A stretch of DNA of 34,026 nucleotides from Candidatus Aenigmatarchaeota archaeon. Its GTDB lineage: Archaea; Aenigmatarchaeota; Aenigmatarchaeia; QMZP01. Within the stretch, counting starts at the first letter, position 1; the number at the start of each line of letters is the position of its first letter. The DNA is taken from positions 1 through 34,026 of the forward strand of contig JAPLVB010000016.1 of NCBI GenBank assembly GCA_026397335.1. Reading direction: 5' to 3'. The translations under genes were made by a program, and so were the position numbers. Of the stretch, positions 21,132-28,648 are shown one piece after another. The notes beneath the pieces are model-generated. The model had not been told where the DNA came from. It was given only the letters and a program-made list of their open reading frames with translations, and did not search any database.

Positions 21132-22514
21132 TTATATCAGAACCAGCGCGAAATCCAGGATTATGATTGCCATCATAAGTGCTGTCAGGATGTTCATTAT
21201 CCTTTTCGAATGCTTTGGAGTTATTCTTTTCAGGATTATGTCCCACATCCTTCCGCCGTCAAGCGGCCCGATCGGGAGCATGTTGAACAGTCCGACACCC
21301 AGGTTTATCAGGAAAAGGAAGAACATAAGGCCCTGCAGGAATATGACAACCTCCTGGTAGTTCTCGAGCCCGGGCCTGATTTTTGTGGAATCAAAAACCC
21401 CGACTATGCCTATGAATCCTGACCGCGGATGGGATTGCAGCTCGCTCTCGAGTGAGGCGATTCTGGAGTCCGCATTGGGAGTATTGGGATATGCGGACTT
21501 CACGTATTCCCAGAGCTTTATCTCTTTCTGGACTGATGACCATGTGGGCTGCTGGTAGCTTCCTGTTGCATATGCAAAAGAGCCGGATACGGATTTTGAG
21601 AAATCTATTGTCCCGGGGAAGACCTGCTCAAGCCCTGCAAGCGTATAGACAGAGAAATCAGGAGTGAACGCAGGCTCAGGCTCCGGAACAGTCTGGAGCG
21701 TGTAAGTGAAGCCCTGGGTCCCGTTGGTTGTTGTGACAGTTATGGTCTGGTTCGGGCCGATTTCCCTCAGGACTCTCGAAAGGGAATCCCTGCTATCAAT
21801 CGTGTAGCTGTTTATCCCTATGACAGCCCCTGTCATGTTCGCCCCTGCAGCCGGATAATCCCTGGCAAGGGCCTGATAGCCCACCCCAGCAGGAATGAAA
21901 AATGAGAAAGCCAGAACAGCCAGCACAAACAAGCTGGCAAAGGCAACCACAAAATTCGCGAAAGAGCCTGCGGCAAAAACCCTGAGCTGCTTCCAGGATT
22001 TTTGCTTCTTGAGCTGCTTCTCATCAGGCTCCACGAAGGCGAGCGGTATAACTGCAAGAAGTCCCCAGCCAAGGGATTTTATTCGCACTTTTTCCCTGGC
22101 TGCCATCACGCCATGCATGCCCTCATGAACTATCACCAGTACCGCTATGGAGATTATCCAGTACCAGAATGGGACTGCAAAATATCCAGGCCCTATAGTA
22201 GTCTGGCTCGTGGGCGAGGGGACAAGTATGCCAGGACCCACGCTTATCTGGCCTGTTGCAAGAAGCTGGGTCTGGACAATCAGAAGCCAGATTATCCATA
22301 TTGAGGAAAGGAACGTGATTATGACAGCAAGCGTGCCCACCACAAGCCAGAACCTAGGGAAGCGCGTTCCAAGCCTTATGAGGAATCTCTTACCTTTCTG
22401 GGTCTTCCTTAGCAGGAGTATTGACTCCCGCTTCCAGTTCTTCCTGTCCAGGTAAACTAGTACAGCTAGGAATGCAGCAAAAATCAGCACAGAAACCAGG
22501 TACCAGTCAACCAT
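21132..22514 (-). CDS. Site-2 protease-like membrane metalloprotease (M50) with PDZ
   Basis: A 460-residue intramembrane protease. The zinc motif HEGMH (HExxH, about residue 130) lies in a membrane helix, and the second active-site motif LDGG is in GLFNMLPIGPLDGGRMW (about 419). Between them is a soluble domain (about residues 215-370) with a PDZ-like stretch (GAVIGINSYTIDSRDSLSRV). Several membrane helices lie on both sides. It should cut membrane-anchored substrates. The membrane-tethered regulator at 3813 is an obvious type of substrate but there is no direct evidence. Confidence 0.9.
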   Translation of the reverse strand: MVDWYLVSVLIFAAFLAVLVYLDRKNWKRESILLLRKTQKGKRFLIRLGTRFPRFWLVVGTLAVIITFLSSIWIIWLLIVQTQLLATGQISVGPGILVPSPTSQTTIGPGYFAVPFWYWIISIAVLVIVHEGMHGVMAAREKVRIKSLGWGLLAVIPLAFVEPDEKQLKKQKSWKQLRVFAAGSFANFVVAFASLFVLAVLAFSFFIPAGVGYQALARDYPAAGANMTGAVIGINSYTIDSRDSLSRVLREIGPNQTITVTTTNGTQGFTYTLQTVPEPEPAFTPDFSVYTLAGLEQVFPGTIDFSKSVSGSFAYATGSYQQPTWSSVQKEIKLWEYVKSAYPNTPNADSRIASLESELQSHPRSGFIGIVGVFDSTKIRPGLENYQEVVIFLQGLMFFLFLINLGVGLFNMLPIGPLDGGRMWDIILKRITPKHSKRIMNILTALMMAIIILDFALVLI

Positions 22515-22646
22515 AAGAATTATGTACAGTGCGCCTTTATTAATAGTAAGCCTTTTGCGCTGTTTTCCCCTTATAAAACTATTTATTAACTAATATATAA
22601 TATTAACTATACAAGCGGTATGCTTGATGATTTCGGAGGTGTTATG

Positions 22647-23126
22647 ATGGCTATAGGACATGACGGAAATGAAATAGAGAAGGAAGCGGAAGAGCTTGAA
22701 GAAGAGACAGAAGAATCCACAGAGTCAAGCAACGGCGTGAGTGAAGCTTCAGAAGCTGCTACAGAAGGAGAGGAAGCTTCCAGCCCTGAGGAAGAGAGCA
22801 GGTACGCCTTCCCCGAGGCAGCTGTGGTAAGGGTAATGAAAAAGCATCTTGACAAGGAGAAGATGGTGAAGAAAGAGGTTAAGATAGCCATGAACCAGTG
22901 GCTTGAGAGGGCATGCTCGAACATAGCAAAGGAAATGAACAAGGTACCTTATGTGATGGTCACGCTTAACGAGTTCAGGCAGGGCGTAAAGGTGTATGAC
23001 AGCCTGGAAGAGTTCGACATGGAGAAGCAGAGGATACTCGCCCACATGGAGGCCTTCAAGAAGGACATTGAAAGGCTCGAAAGGGACTTGGGCAAGCTAA
23101 CGTTCAACCCGGATGGCGTGAGGTAA
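22647..23126 (+). CDS. Histone-fold-like protein with acidic N-terminal tail and C-terminal coiled coil
   Basis: 159 residues from the ATG at 22647, preferred because GGAGGTG (22635-22641) is 5 nt upstream. Residues ~1-55 are a Glu/Ser-rich acidic tail. Residues ~57-120 fit helix-strand-helix-strand-helix spacing of a histone fold: FPEAAVVRVMKKHL, then KKEVKIAMNQWLERACSNIA, then VPYVMVTLNEFRQGVKVYDS. The last ~35 residues (DMEKQRILAHMEAFKKDIER) form a coiled coil. DNA binding is plausible but basic loop residues are few, so protein-protein use (NF-Y-like) is possible. The call is by pattern only. Confidence 0.5.
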   Translation: MAIGHDGNEIEKEAEELEEETEESTESSNGVSEASEAATEGEEASSPEEESRYAFPEAAVVRVMKKHLDKEKMVKKEVKIAMNQWLERACSNIAKEMNKVPYVMVTLNEFRQGVKVYDSLEEFDMEKQRILAHMEAFKKDIERLERDLGKLTFNPDGVR

Positions 23127-23138
23127 ATCATTTTTGAA

Positions 23139-23159
23139 GGAAACCTGTTTCAGGTTTTC
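23139..23159 (+). repeat. Hairpin 3' of the histone-fold gene
   Basis: Arms AAACCTG/CAGGTTT with loop TTT, extended by a G-T and a G-C pair, 13 nt after the stop. The ends differ from the GAAG type though GAAGG overlaps its 5' side. Confidence 0.5.
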
Positions 23160-23208
23160 ATTCACTATTTCTTTTAGGATTATCCGGAGTAGCTCGAAAA
23201 ATGTTGTA

Positions 23209-23490
23209 TGCGGGGGCTGGGATTTTCGAATAGCCGGAAGCTCGCACGAGCGAAGCGAGTCGAGCTCCTTTTGCTCTACAGCTTTTCTTGAAAAAGCTGT
23301 ATTTCGAACCCAGGAAGGCACTAAGCCACTAGGTTTCCAACCGACGCATGAAGTCATATTCCGATTGAAGTCGGAATTTCGTTGGAAGGTGTCCTTGACA
23401 CCTTCGGTTTCACGTTCCGACTTCCTTATTCAGATTTCCTCCAGGCTTCGGCCCTTAGCCTAGCCCCTTTGGCCGCTTGGGTACCCCCGC
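23209..23490 (-). tRNA. tRNA-Leu with two introns; spliced anticodon AAG
   Basis: Exon 1 23490-23453, intron 1 23452-23335 (118 nt, at 37/38), exon 2 23334-23303, intron 2 23302-23223 (80 nt, at 59/60), exon 3 23222-23209. The 84-nt spliced RNA has acceptor GCGGGGG/CCCCCGC, D stem CCC/GGG, anticodon stem CTAGG/CCTAG, loop CTAAGGA, long variable arm GGC/GCC, T stem CTGGG/CCCAG, T loop TTCGAAT and discriminator A; CCA is not encoded. Intron 1 has a full bulge-helix-bulge: bulges GG^G and AA^A, central helix CTAA/TTGG, inner helix CCGA/TCGG. Intron 2 has bulges AA^A and AA^T with central helix TTCG/CGAA. Both introns are rich in hairpins. A34 is very rare in archaea. Confidence 0.85.
23367..23424. 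repeat. Nested GAAG/CTTC hairpins inside tRNA-Leu intron 1
   Basis: Outer arms GAAGTCGGAA (23367-23376) and TTCCGACTTC (23415-23424). The inner hairpin GAAGGTGTC-CTT-GACACCTTC spans 23385-23405; its arms equal those after the aEF1A gene (30028-30049). TCGGAA can also pair with TTCCGA at 23359-23364. Confidence 0.75.
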
Positions 23491-23503
23491 GGATACTTCG
23501 AGG

Positions 23504-23524
23504 GAAGTTGGCTTCGCCAACTTC
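23504..23524. repeat. GAAG/CTTC hairpin between the MrpD-like gene and tRNA-Leu
   Basis: 9-bp arms GAAGTTGGC/GCCAACTTC, loop TTC. It lies 20 nt after the stop of the minus-strand gene and 13 nt before the mature tRNA-Leu 5' end. Confidence 0.75.
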
Positions 23525-23544
23525 AAAATATTTCTGGGAAGCCA

Positions 23545-24996
23545 TCAGCCGCCCAGCACTACGCTAATATAATTCGGGAGATTTAATAAGCTTGCCGTGG
23601 CGGGCTGCACAAGGGCAAGCCCTAGCTCCGGGAAGAAGCCAAGGACAATGATTGCTGCAGTTAGGGCAAGAATCACAGTCATCATGCTCTTTGGCACAGG
23701 CCTCTCGATTTTGAGATTCTTGTTTTCAGGACCCAGGAAAATAGTGGAGAAAGCCTTGAGGTAGTAGATCAGGGTCACGCCAGAAATCACTATCGCGAAA
23801 ACTGTCAGGAAAGGGCTCACTTCCCATGTGGCAAGATATATCATGTACTTGGAGGCAAATCCGCTGAAAGGAGGGACGCCCGCAATTGCCAGTGCCCCCA
23901 CTACAAAACACGCAGCCACTAAAGGCATCTTCTTCCAGAGCCCGCCAAGCTCGTTCATGTTCCTCACTCCCACCGTATAGACTATAACACCAGCACAAAA
24001 GAACAGCAGACTCTTCATAACAGCATTGTTAAGAACCTGGAACAGGCCTGCGGAAAGGCCGAGCGAGGTTCCAAGACCTATGGCAAGGAAGCAGTATCCC
24101 ATCTGGCTCACTGAAGAATAGGCAAGAAGCCTCTTTATATCCTTCTGAATAATCGCCATGAACCCTCCCACAACCATTGAAATCATGCCAAGAAGGACAA
24201 GGATGAAATATACGTTAATCATTGGGGAGGTTATGAAAATAACCCTAAGTATGGAGTAAAGCCCAAGATTGACCATCACCCCGGAAAGCAGCGCTGACAT
24301 GGGGCTCGGGGCAGCAGGATAAGCGTCAGCCACCCAGAAGTGCAAGGGAAAGAGGGCTGCTTTTACAAGGAAACCTGTCATCATGAGACCCATGGATGTG
24401 GTCAGGATAATAGATGGCTGGATCTTGGTGGCGATATCCGCCATGTTTAGCGTTCCCGTGAGGCCGTACATGAACGCTATTCCCAGAAGAATCAGGGACG
24501 TTGCAAAGGCGTTTATTATGAGATATTTGATTGAGCCTTCCAGTGCCTCTCTTGTCCGGCTCCACGCCACGATAATGTAGGAAGAGACGGACATTATCTC
24601 GAAAAAGACGTAGAGATTGAACAAATCCCCTGTTATTGCTATCCCGAACATGCCTGAAACAACAAGCAGCAGGATTGCATAGTACTCAGGTTTCCTGCGG
24701 GTTATGTACCTGTAGGAGAACACAGCAGCCGCAAGGCCGAGCCCTGTAATAATAACGGTCATCAGGAGGGACAGCCCGTCCACTGCTATGGCTATCCCTA
24801 TGGGAGGCGCCCATGAAGCCATGTACCATTTGTAAATCTGGCCCCCGAGTATGGGAGGGGCTGAGAGCACCACTATAAAGAGCGCGGTGCCAATCGCAAC
24901 AATAGCAATAAGCGGGGCGGCTTTATCGGTCTTAATCGAGAGCATTGGTATGAAAAAAGCCGCGCCCAGCAGGAGCGGAATCACATAGATGAACAT
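23545..24996 (-). CDS. MrpD/NuoL-type proton (or Na+) translocating membrane subunit
   Basis: 483 residues from the ATG at 24996 (MFIYVIPLLLGAAFFIPML); the upstream extension is not hydrophobic and was left out. There are ~14 membrane helices and antiporter-family motifs: GDLFNLYVFFEIMSVSSYII with the conserved Glu, FLVKAALFPLHFWVADAYP with the Lys in helix 7 and the His run, and KDIKRLLAYSSVSQMGYC. This family supplies ion-pumping subunits to Mrp antiporters, complex I and Mbh-type hydrogenases (MbhH). The MbhI/MbhJ-like genes at 13715-14466 may encode part of the same complex, but the genes are separated. Confidence 0.88.
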   Translation of the reverse strand: MFIYVIPLLLGAAFFIPMLSIKTDKAAPLIAIVAIGTALFIVVLSAPPILGGQIYKWYMASWAPPIGIAIAVDGLSLLMTVIITGLGLAAAVFSYRYITRRKPEYYAILLLVVSGMFGIAITGDLFNLYVFFEIMSVSSYIIVAWSRTREALEGSIKYLIINAFATSLILLGIAFMYGLTGTLNMADIATKIQPSIILTTSMGLMMTGFLVKAALFPLHFWVADAYPAAPSPMSALLSGVMVNLGLYSILRVIFITSPMINVYFILVLLGMISMVVGGFMAIIQKDIKRLLAYSSVSQMGYCFLAIGLGTSLGLSAGLFQVLNNAVMKSLLFFCAGVIVYTVGVRNMNELGGLWKKMPLVAACFVVGALAIAGVPPFSGFASKYMIYLATWEVSPFLTVFAIVISGVTLIYYLKAFSTIFLGPENKNLKIERPVPKSMMTVILALTAAIIVLGFFPELGLALVQPATASLLNLPNYISVVLGG

Positions 24997-25086
24997 AAGA
25001 ATAATTTGGCTTGGCTGGGTTAAATTGGTTGTGAGATAGAGGGCGAAACTGCAAAAGGATAAAAAACTTTCTTCCAAGGATAATGT

Positions 25087-25374
25087 ATGAAGATTTTGCC
25101 AACGCAAGCAGAAAGAAGAGAAAAGGCATTCAAAAAATTAGAAATCAAGTCTCCTGCAGACCCAAACTTCCATTTTTATCCTCCAGAAAATTTTCCTGAC
25201 CTTGACGCATATGTTCCTTATCTTTTTTCTCAAGGTGCAATAACAAAAGATCAATACATCGATTATATGTGCAGCGTTGATAGCGTCCTTTATGTGGTTT
25301 TCAATGTTCTTGAAAAAGCTAAAGAATATTCAAGCAAACCTCTTGCAAGAAGAATCCAGAGCGCGTTCCTGTAG
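25087..25374 (+). CDS. Hypothetical protein
   Basis: A 95-residue soluble protein (start MKILPTQAERREKAFKKLE), with FHFYPPENFPDLDAYVPYL and a mainly helical C-terminal half. A ggataaaaaac element about 25 nt upstream suggests a leaderless gene. No family recognised. It is A/T-rich in codon use compared with the flanking genes and ends on the base before the stop of the convergent PHP gene. Confidence 0.55.
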   Translation: MKILPTQAERREKAFKKLEIKSPADPNFHFYPPENFPDLDAYVPYLFSQGAITKDQYIDYMCSVDSVLYVVFNVLEKAKEYSSKPLARRIQSAFL

Positions 25375-26196
25375 TCAGAAAATCGCCCTCGCCAGCCCGT
25401 AACCCCTGGCGCCAGCAATCCCCAGTTCTCCAATCCAGTACCAGAACCGCTCGTTCCTGTCATTCATGAATTTGTGCACGAGGCGCTCTGAAGCCCATCT
25501 TTTTGGCTGCCAGTAATTCCTTTCCATATAAGCCATGACATCCGGATAGGAAAGAGCGAATCTCTGCTTCACCCAAGGAAGGAGCTTCTCAAGCGGTATA
25601 TAGTCGGCCTTGTAAGAAACCCTTCCTGCCTTTATCTGCCTGAGGCAGGAATCCATATCATGCGCTTCTACATAGTTTATGCAGGTTCCGAGCATCTCCT
25701 TTGTGTGGCTGTCCGAGCCAGCCACGCAGGGTTTGGAGATTTTTTTCGCGAACCTTTTTGCAGCCCAGTTCGAGAACCTGTCCAGGTTCATGGAATTGAA
25801 TGCCTCTATAACATCCGCCTTCCCGGAGCTTTTTCCAAGCCCTTCCCTCCTTACATCAAAGGGATGGGATGCTATCGCAAGCGCGCCCTGCTCATGGATT
25901 TTATCCACCGTCTCCCCAACCGAAAGCCCGCTCTGGATATGCTCGCTCAGGCCCAGGCCGATTATATGCCCTTCTCTTGAGGCGATCTCGATTGCAGGGA
26001 TAAAAATCAGACCGAGTTTTTTCGCCTCCTCCTTGGCCTCTTTCCAGCCCTTGTTTGTTGAATGGTCTGTGAGCGCGATTCCACCCAGCCCGAGTTTTTT
26101 GGCAGCCTTTACAATATCCCCTGGAGAATCTATTCCCTCTGTAGGGATTTTCTTCCCTCTGGAATACTTGCTGTGGCAGTGCAGTTCTAGTCTCAT
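25375..26196 (-). CDS. PHP-domain metal-dependent phosphoesterase
   Basis: A 273-residue protein with the PHP metal-site motifs in order: ELHCHSKYS (residues 3-11), ALTDHST (about 41), IPAIEIAS (about 66), IASHPFDV (about 109) and AGSDSHTKE (about 158). The family hydrolyses phosphoesters such as histidinol phosphate, nucleotides or polymerase-associated substrates; members of this stand-alone type are usually of unknown substrate. The C-terminal ~70 residues (ERNYWQPKRWASERLVHKFM) are an extra helical basic region. Its promoter region is shared with the divergent cis-prenyltransferase gene. Confidence 0.85.
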   Translation of the reverse strand: MRLELHCHSKYSRGKKIPTEGIDSPGDIVKAAKKLGLGGIALTDHSTNKGWKEAKEEAKKLGLIFIPAIEIASREGHIIGLGLSEHIQSGLSVGETVDKIHEQGALAIASHPFDVRREGLGKSSGKADVIEAFNSMNLDRFSNWAAKRFAKKISKPCVAGSDSHTKEMLGTCINYVEAHDMDSCLRQIKAGRVSYKADYIPLEKLLPWVKQRFALSYPDVMAYMERNYWQPKRWASERLVHKFMNDRNERFWYWIGELGIAGARGYGLARAIF

Positions 26197-26283
26197 AATG
26201 TGGTTTGTCCCGCGAGAAATAAATAACTATTTAAAACCCGAAAGCATTATTAATTAAACTTTCAAACAAAACATGTGGTTTTT

Positions 26284-26994
26284 ATGCAGGTTCCAGCACA
26301 TTTATGCATAATTCCGGATGGAAATCGCCGCTTTGCAAAGCGCCTCATGAAGGCGCCCTGGAAGGGCCATGAGTGGGGAAACGAGAAGCTTAAAGATGTT
26401 TTCGAGTGGTCCACAAAGGCGGGGGTAAAAGTCATAACAATATACGCCCTCTCGCTTGAGAATCTTACCAACAGGCCGAAGCACGAGATAGATTTGATTC
26501 TTAATATTGCAAAAAAAGAGTCAAGGGGGATTCTTGAGAACAAGAACCACTTCGTGCACAAGAACAGGATAAGAGTCAGATTCTTCGGAAGGACAGATCT
26601 GCTCCCGAAAGACTTGCAGCAGCTTTTCAGGAAGGCTGAGCAGAAAACTAAATCCTATTCCAGTTACTTCCTGAACTTCGCAATCGCCTACGGAGGGAGG
26701 CAGGAGCTTGTGGAGGCCGCAAGGAAGATTGCGGTTAAGATAGCGAACAGGAAGCTTGACCCTGAAGATGTGGACGAGACAGTTATAAGGCAGAACCTCC
26801 AGACTAACGGCTTCACTGACCCTGACCTGATAATCAGGACAGGCGGGGAGAAGCGCCTATCCAATTTCCTACTGTTCCAGTCCGCCTACTCAGAGCTGGC
26901 GTTCACGGACACCTACTGGCCAGCCCTCACAAAGAAGGAGCTGCTCTCCATCCTGAAGGATTTCGGGAACAGGGAGAGAAGGTTCGGGAAATAA
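26284..26994 (+). CDS. uppS: cis-Prenyltransferase (UppS/DHDDS family), copy 1
   Basis: 236 residues from ATG 26284; a GTG at 26275 is an alternative. The catalytic region CIIPDGNRRFAKR holds the conserved Asp and DGNRR. Later motifs: TIYALSLENL, NFAIAYGGRQELV and LIIRTGGEKRLSNFLLFQSAYSEL, and a C-terminal RERRFGK. It condenses isopentenyl diphosphates in cis to make a long polyprenyl (dolichol-type) carrier lipid, used in archaea for N-glycosylation. A second paralogue follows after 39 nt. Confidence 0.92.
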   Translation: MQVPAHLCIIPDGNRRFAKRLMKAPWKGHEWGNEKLKDVFEWSTKAGVKVITIYALSLENLTNRPKHEIDLILNIAKKESRGILENKNHFVHKNRIRVRFFGRTDLLPKDLQQLFRKAEQKTKSYSSYFLNFAIAYGGRQELVEAARKIAVKIANRKLDPEDVDETVIRQNLQTNGFTDPDLIIRTGGEKRLSNFLLFQSAYSELAFTDTYWPALTKKELLSILKDFGNRERRFGK

Positions 26995-27033
26995 TCTGTT
27001 TTTAAAACACCGTTCCAATAATCAACACTTATT

Positions 27034-27750
27034 ATGAGGAACGAAGGTTTCCACGTTGGCATAATCCCAGATGGGAGCAGGAGATGGGGAAGGAGGAACA
27101 GCAAGCCTCCTTTATGGGACGGTAAGGAGTCCGGGGAAAAGGCAAGGGAAATAATAGAGCACATATTCAAAAACCACCCAGAGATAACTGAAATCACAAT
27201 CTGGGCGATGTCGACCGAGAATTTCCAGAGGAACCAAGAGGACAAGGAAAGGGTTCATGCCCTGATAGAATATCTGATAAAAAAGATGATAGGAGAAAGC
27301 ATCATCCAAGAGAGGAAGATAAGGGTAAATTTTTTTGGAACCAAGATTGAAGAGGTTTCCGTGTCACTAAAGGACGCCATAAAGAGATCAATGGAATTGA
27401 CGAAAGCCCACAGCAAACTTAAGCTGAACATAGGGCTCGGTTACGGCGGCAAGTCCGAAATAGTCATGGCCGCAATAAACCTTGCGAAGAAGATACAGGA
27501 AAAATCGCCGCTGAAAAACCTGTCGGAGAGGGTTTCCCAGAAGGTTTTCGAGGAGTTCCTCATGGTCCCAAGGCCGCTGGACCTTATAATAAGGACGGGC
27601 GGCGAGAAGCGGCTGTCCGGTTTTATGCTTTACCAGGCGGAATATGCAGAACTGTTCTTCCTGGATTCCCTGTGGCCGGATTTCACCACAAAAGAATTCG
27701 ACAAGGTGATGAGCGAATTCAGGAAGAGGGAGAGAAGGTTCGGGAAGTAA
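27034..27750 (+). CDS. cis-Prenyltransferase (UppS/DHDDS family), copy 2
   Basis: A 238-residue paralogue of the gene before it. The active-site region reads GIIPDGSRRWGRR, so the usual Asn of DGNRR is Ser. It keeps TIWAMSTENFQRN, NIGLGYGGKSEIV, LIIRTGGEKRLSGFMLYQAEYAEL and the same RERRFGK end. The two could have different chain lengths or form a hetero-oligomer, as eukaryotic and some other cis-prenyltransferases do with a less active partner. The start sits ~25 nt after a ttttaaaa element. The stop overlaps a 10-bp hairpin. Confidence 0.9.
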   Translation: MRNEGFHVGIIPDGSRRWGRRNSKPPLWDGKESGEKAREIIEHIFKNHPEITEITIWAMSTENFQRNQEDKERVHALIEYLIKKMIGESIIQERKIRVNFFGTKIEEVSVSLKDAIKRSMELTKAHSKLKLNIGLGYGGKSEIVMAAINLAKKIQEKSPLKNLSERVSQKVFEEFLMVPRPLDLIIRTGGEKRLSGFMLYQAEYAELFFLDSLWPDFTTKEFDKVMSEFRKRERRFGK

Positions 27751-27773
27751 GCCTTTTTTCAAGAAAAAGGCTT
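27749..27773 (+). repeat. Hairpin overlapping the stop of cis-prenyltransferase 2
   Basis: Perfect 10-bp arms AAGCCTTTTT/AAAAAGGCTT with loop TCAAG. Different sequence from the GAAG family but the same position at a gene end. Confidence 0.65.
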
Positions 27774-27835
27774 AAGCTAAAAAGGAGGCCAAGGCCTTCC
27801 AACAAGCTTAAAAAACTTCGCCCTATTTTGTTCTT

Positions 27836-28300
27836 ATGGACAGATATTTTACGCTACCAAGCGAGGAAACTATTGACACTTTAGAATCCGAAGAATGCTT
27901 GGATTTTGATTGGGAGACAGAAAGATATCCTTTGTTTGTTAGAAATCATGAAGAATATTTCGCAAAAAAGCTGGGTCAGGAATGGCCTTCCATTCTTAAA
28001 ATGGAAAAGGAGGTCATTTCCCATCATAAAAAACACGGCCCTTTTGCCCCGGGTTGTCATAAGGCAAATTTCACCGGCAGGGAAGGCGAGCTTTACGTTT
28101 TTGATGTGCATAGCTATTATGATGCGGGGGATGGCGATCACGGTCCTTGGGACGGAACATATAAAGTAAGGCTGGAAGGGTCGGAAATTTCTATTTTAGA
28201 TGAAAAAGAGCCTCTGCCCGAAGATATACTCAACATTAATAAAATAGGAAGCTGGTTGTACGGAAAGGCTAAAGAAATGTTTTCCTCAGCATTCCAGTAA
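27836..28300 (+). CDS. Hypothetical protein
   Basis: A 154-residue acidic soluble protein (start MDRYFTLPSEETIDTLESEE). It contains HHKKHGPFAPGCHKANFTGR and VFDVHSYYDAGDGDHGPWDG, a His/Asp/Gly-rich stretch that could bind metal, and a beta-rich second half. No family recognised. Its codon use is more A/T-rich than its neighbours'. It lies between the cis-prenyltransferases and a small membrane protein on the same strand. Confidence 0.55.
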   Translation: MDRYFTLPSEETIDTLESEECLDFDWETERYPLFVRNHEEYFAKKLGQEWPSILKMEKEVISHHKKHGPFAPGCHKANFTGREGELYVFDVHSYYDAGDGDHGPWDGTYKVRLEGSEISILDEKEPLPEDILNINKIGSWLYGKAKEMFSSAFQ

Positions 28301-28329
28301 AATTTATATCCCCTCCCCAATCTATTCTT

Positions 28330-28554
28330 ATGCCCAACTTCTTCCTTTTGCTGGGTCTGGCTTTTGTGATAATAGGAATCGTGATTATTATGGCTGTGGC
28401 CTTCCTCGGGAAGGGGGAGGCCAAAACCGAGGTTGGAGTTGGAGGCTTTATTGGCATAATACCGTTCGGGTTTGCTACCAACAAGGGCATGCTTTACCTG
28501 GTCATAACCCTCTCCCTGGTTATGGCTGCGGTTTTCCTGATTATGGGCCGCTGA
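28330..28554 (+). CDS. Small two-helix membrane protein, DUF131 (TIGR00304) type
   Basis: A 74-residue protein with two membrane helices (LLLGLAFVIIGIVIIMAVAF at the start and MLYLVITLSLVMAAVFLIMG at the end) and a central Gly-rich loop (EVGVGGFIGIIPFGFATNKG). The pattern matches the archaeal DUF131 family, whose function is unknown. Confidence 0.7.
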   Translation: MPNFFLLLGLAFVIIGIVIIMAVAFLGKGEAKTEVGVGGFIGIIPFGFATNKGMLYLVITLSLVMAAVFLIMGR

Positions 28555-28582
28555 ATGCGGCACAAATGGCTGAAAACCGATG

Positions 28583-28603
28583 GAAGGCGGCTCACTCGCC
28601 TTC
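28583..28603 (+). repeat. GAAG/CTTC hairpin 3' of the DUF131 gene
   Basis: Arms GAAGGCG/CGCCTTC with a 7-nt loop (extendable by a G-T pair), 28 nt after the stop and upstream of the aEF1A promoter. Confidence 0.65.
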
Positions 28604-28620
28604 ATTCTCAGGTCGAAAGC

Positions 28621-28629
28621 TTTAAATAT
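28621..28629 (+). promoter_or_regulatory. TATA box for aEF1A
   Basis: tttaaatat, a strong TATA box. Initiation about 25 nt downstream falls near 28650, leaving a leader of about 97 nt. Confidence 0.65.
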
Positions 28630-28648
28630 ATAACTGTTAACTAATTAC

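Noticed and set aside
23223..23302. Insertion of a mobile element with TTCGAAA target duplication in the tRNA-Leu T loop
   Set aside because: Removing it at the duplication leaves a 9-nt T loop, whereas cutting at the bulge-helix-bulge restores a canonical 7-nt loop, so an intron is the better reading.
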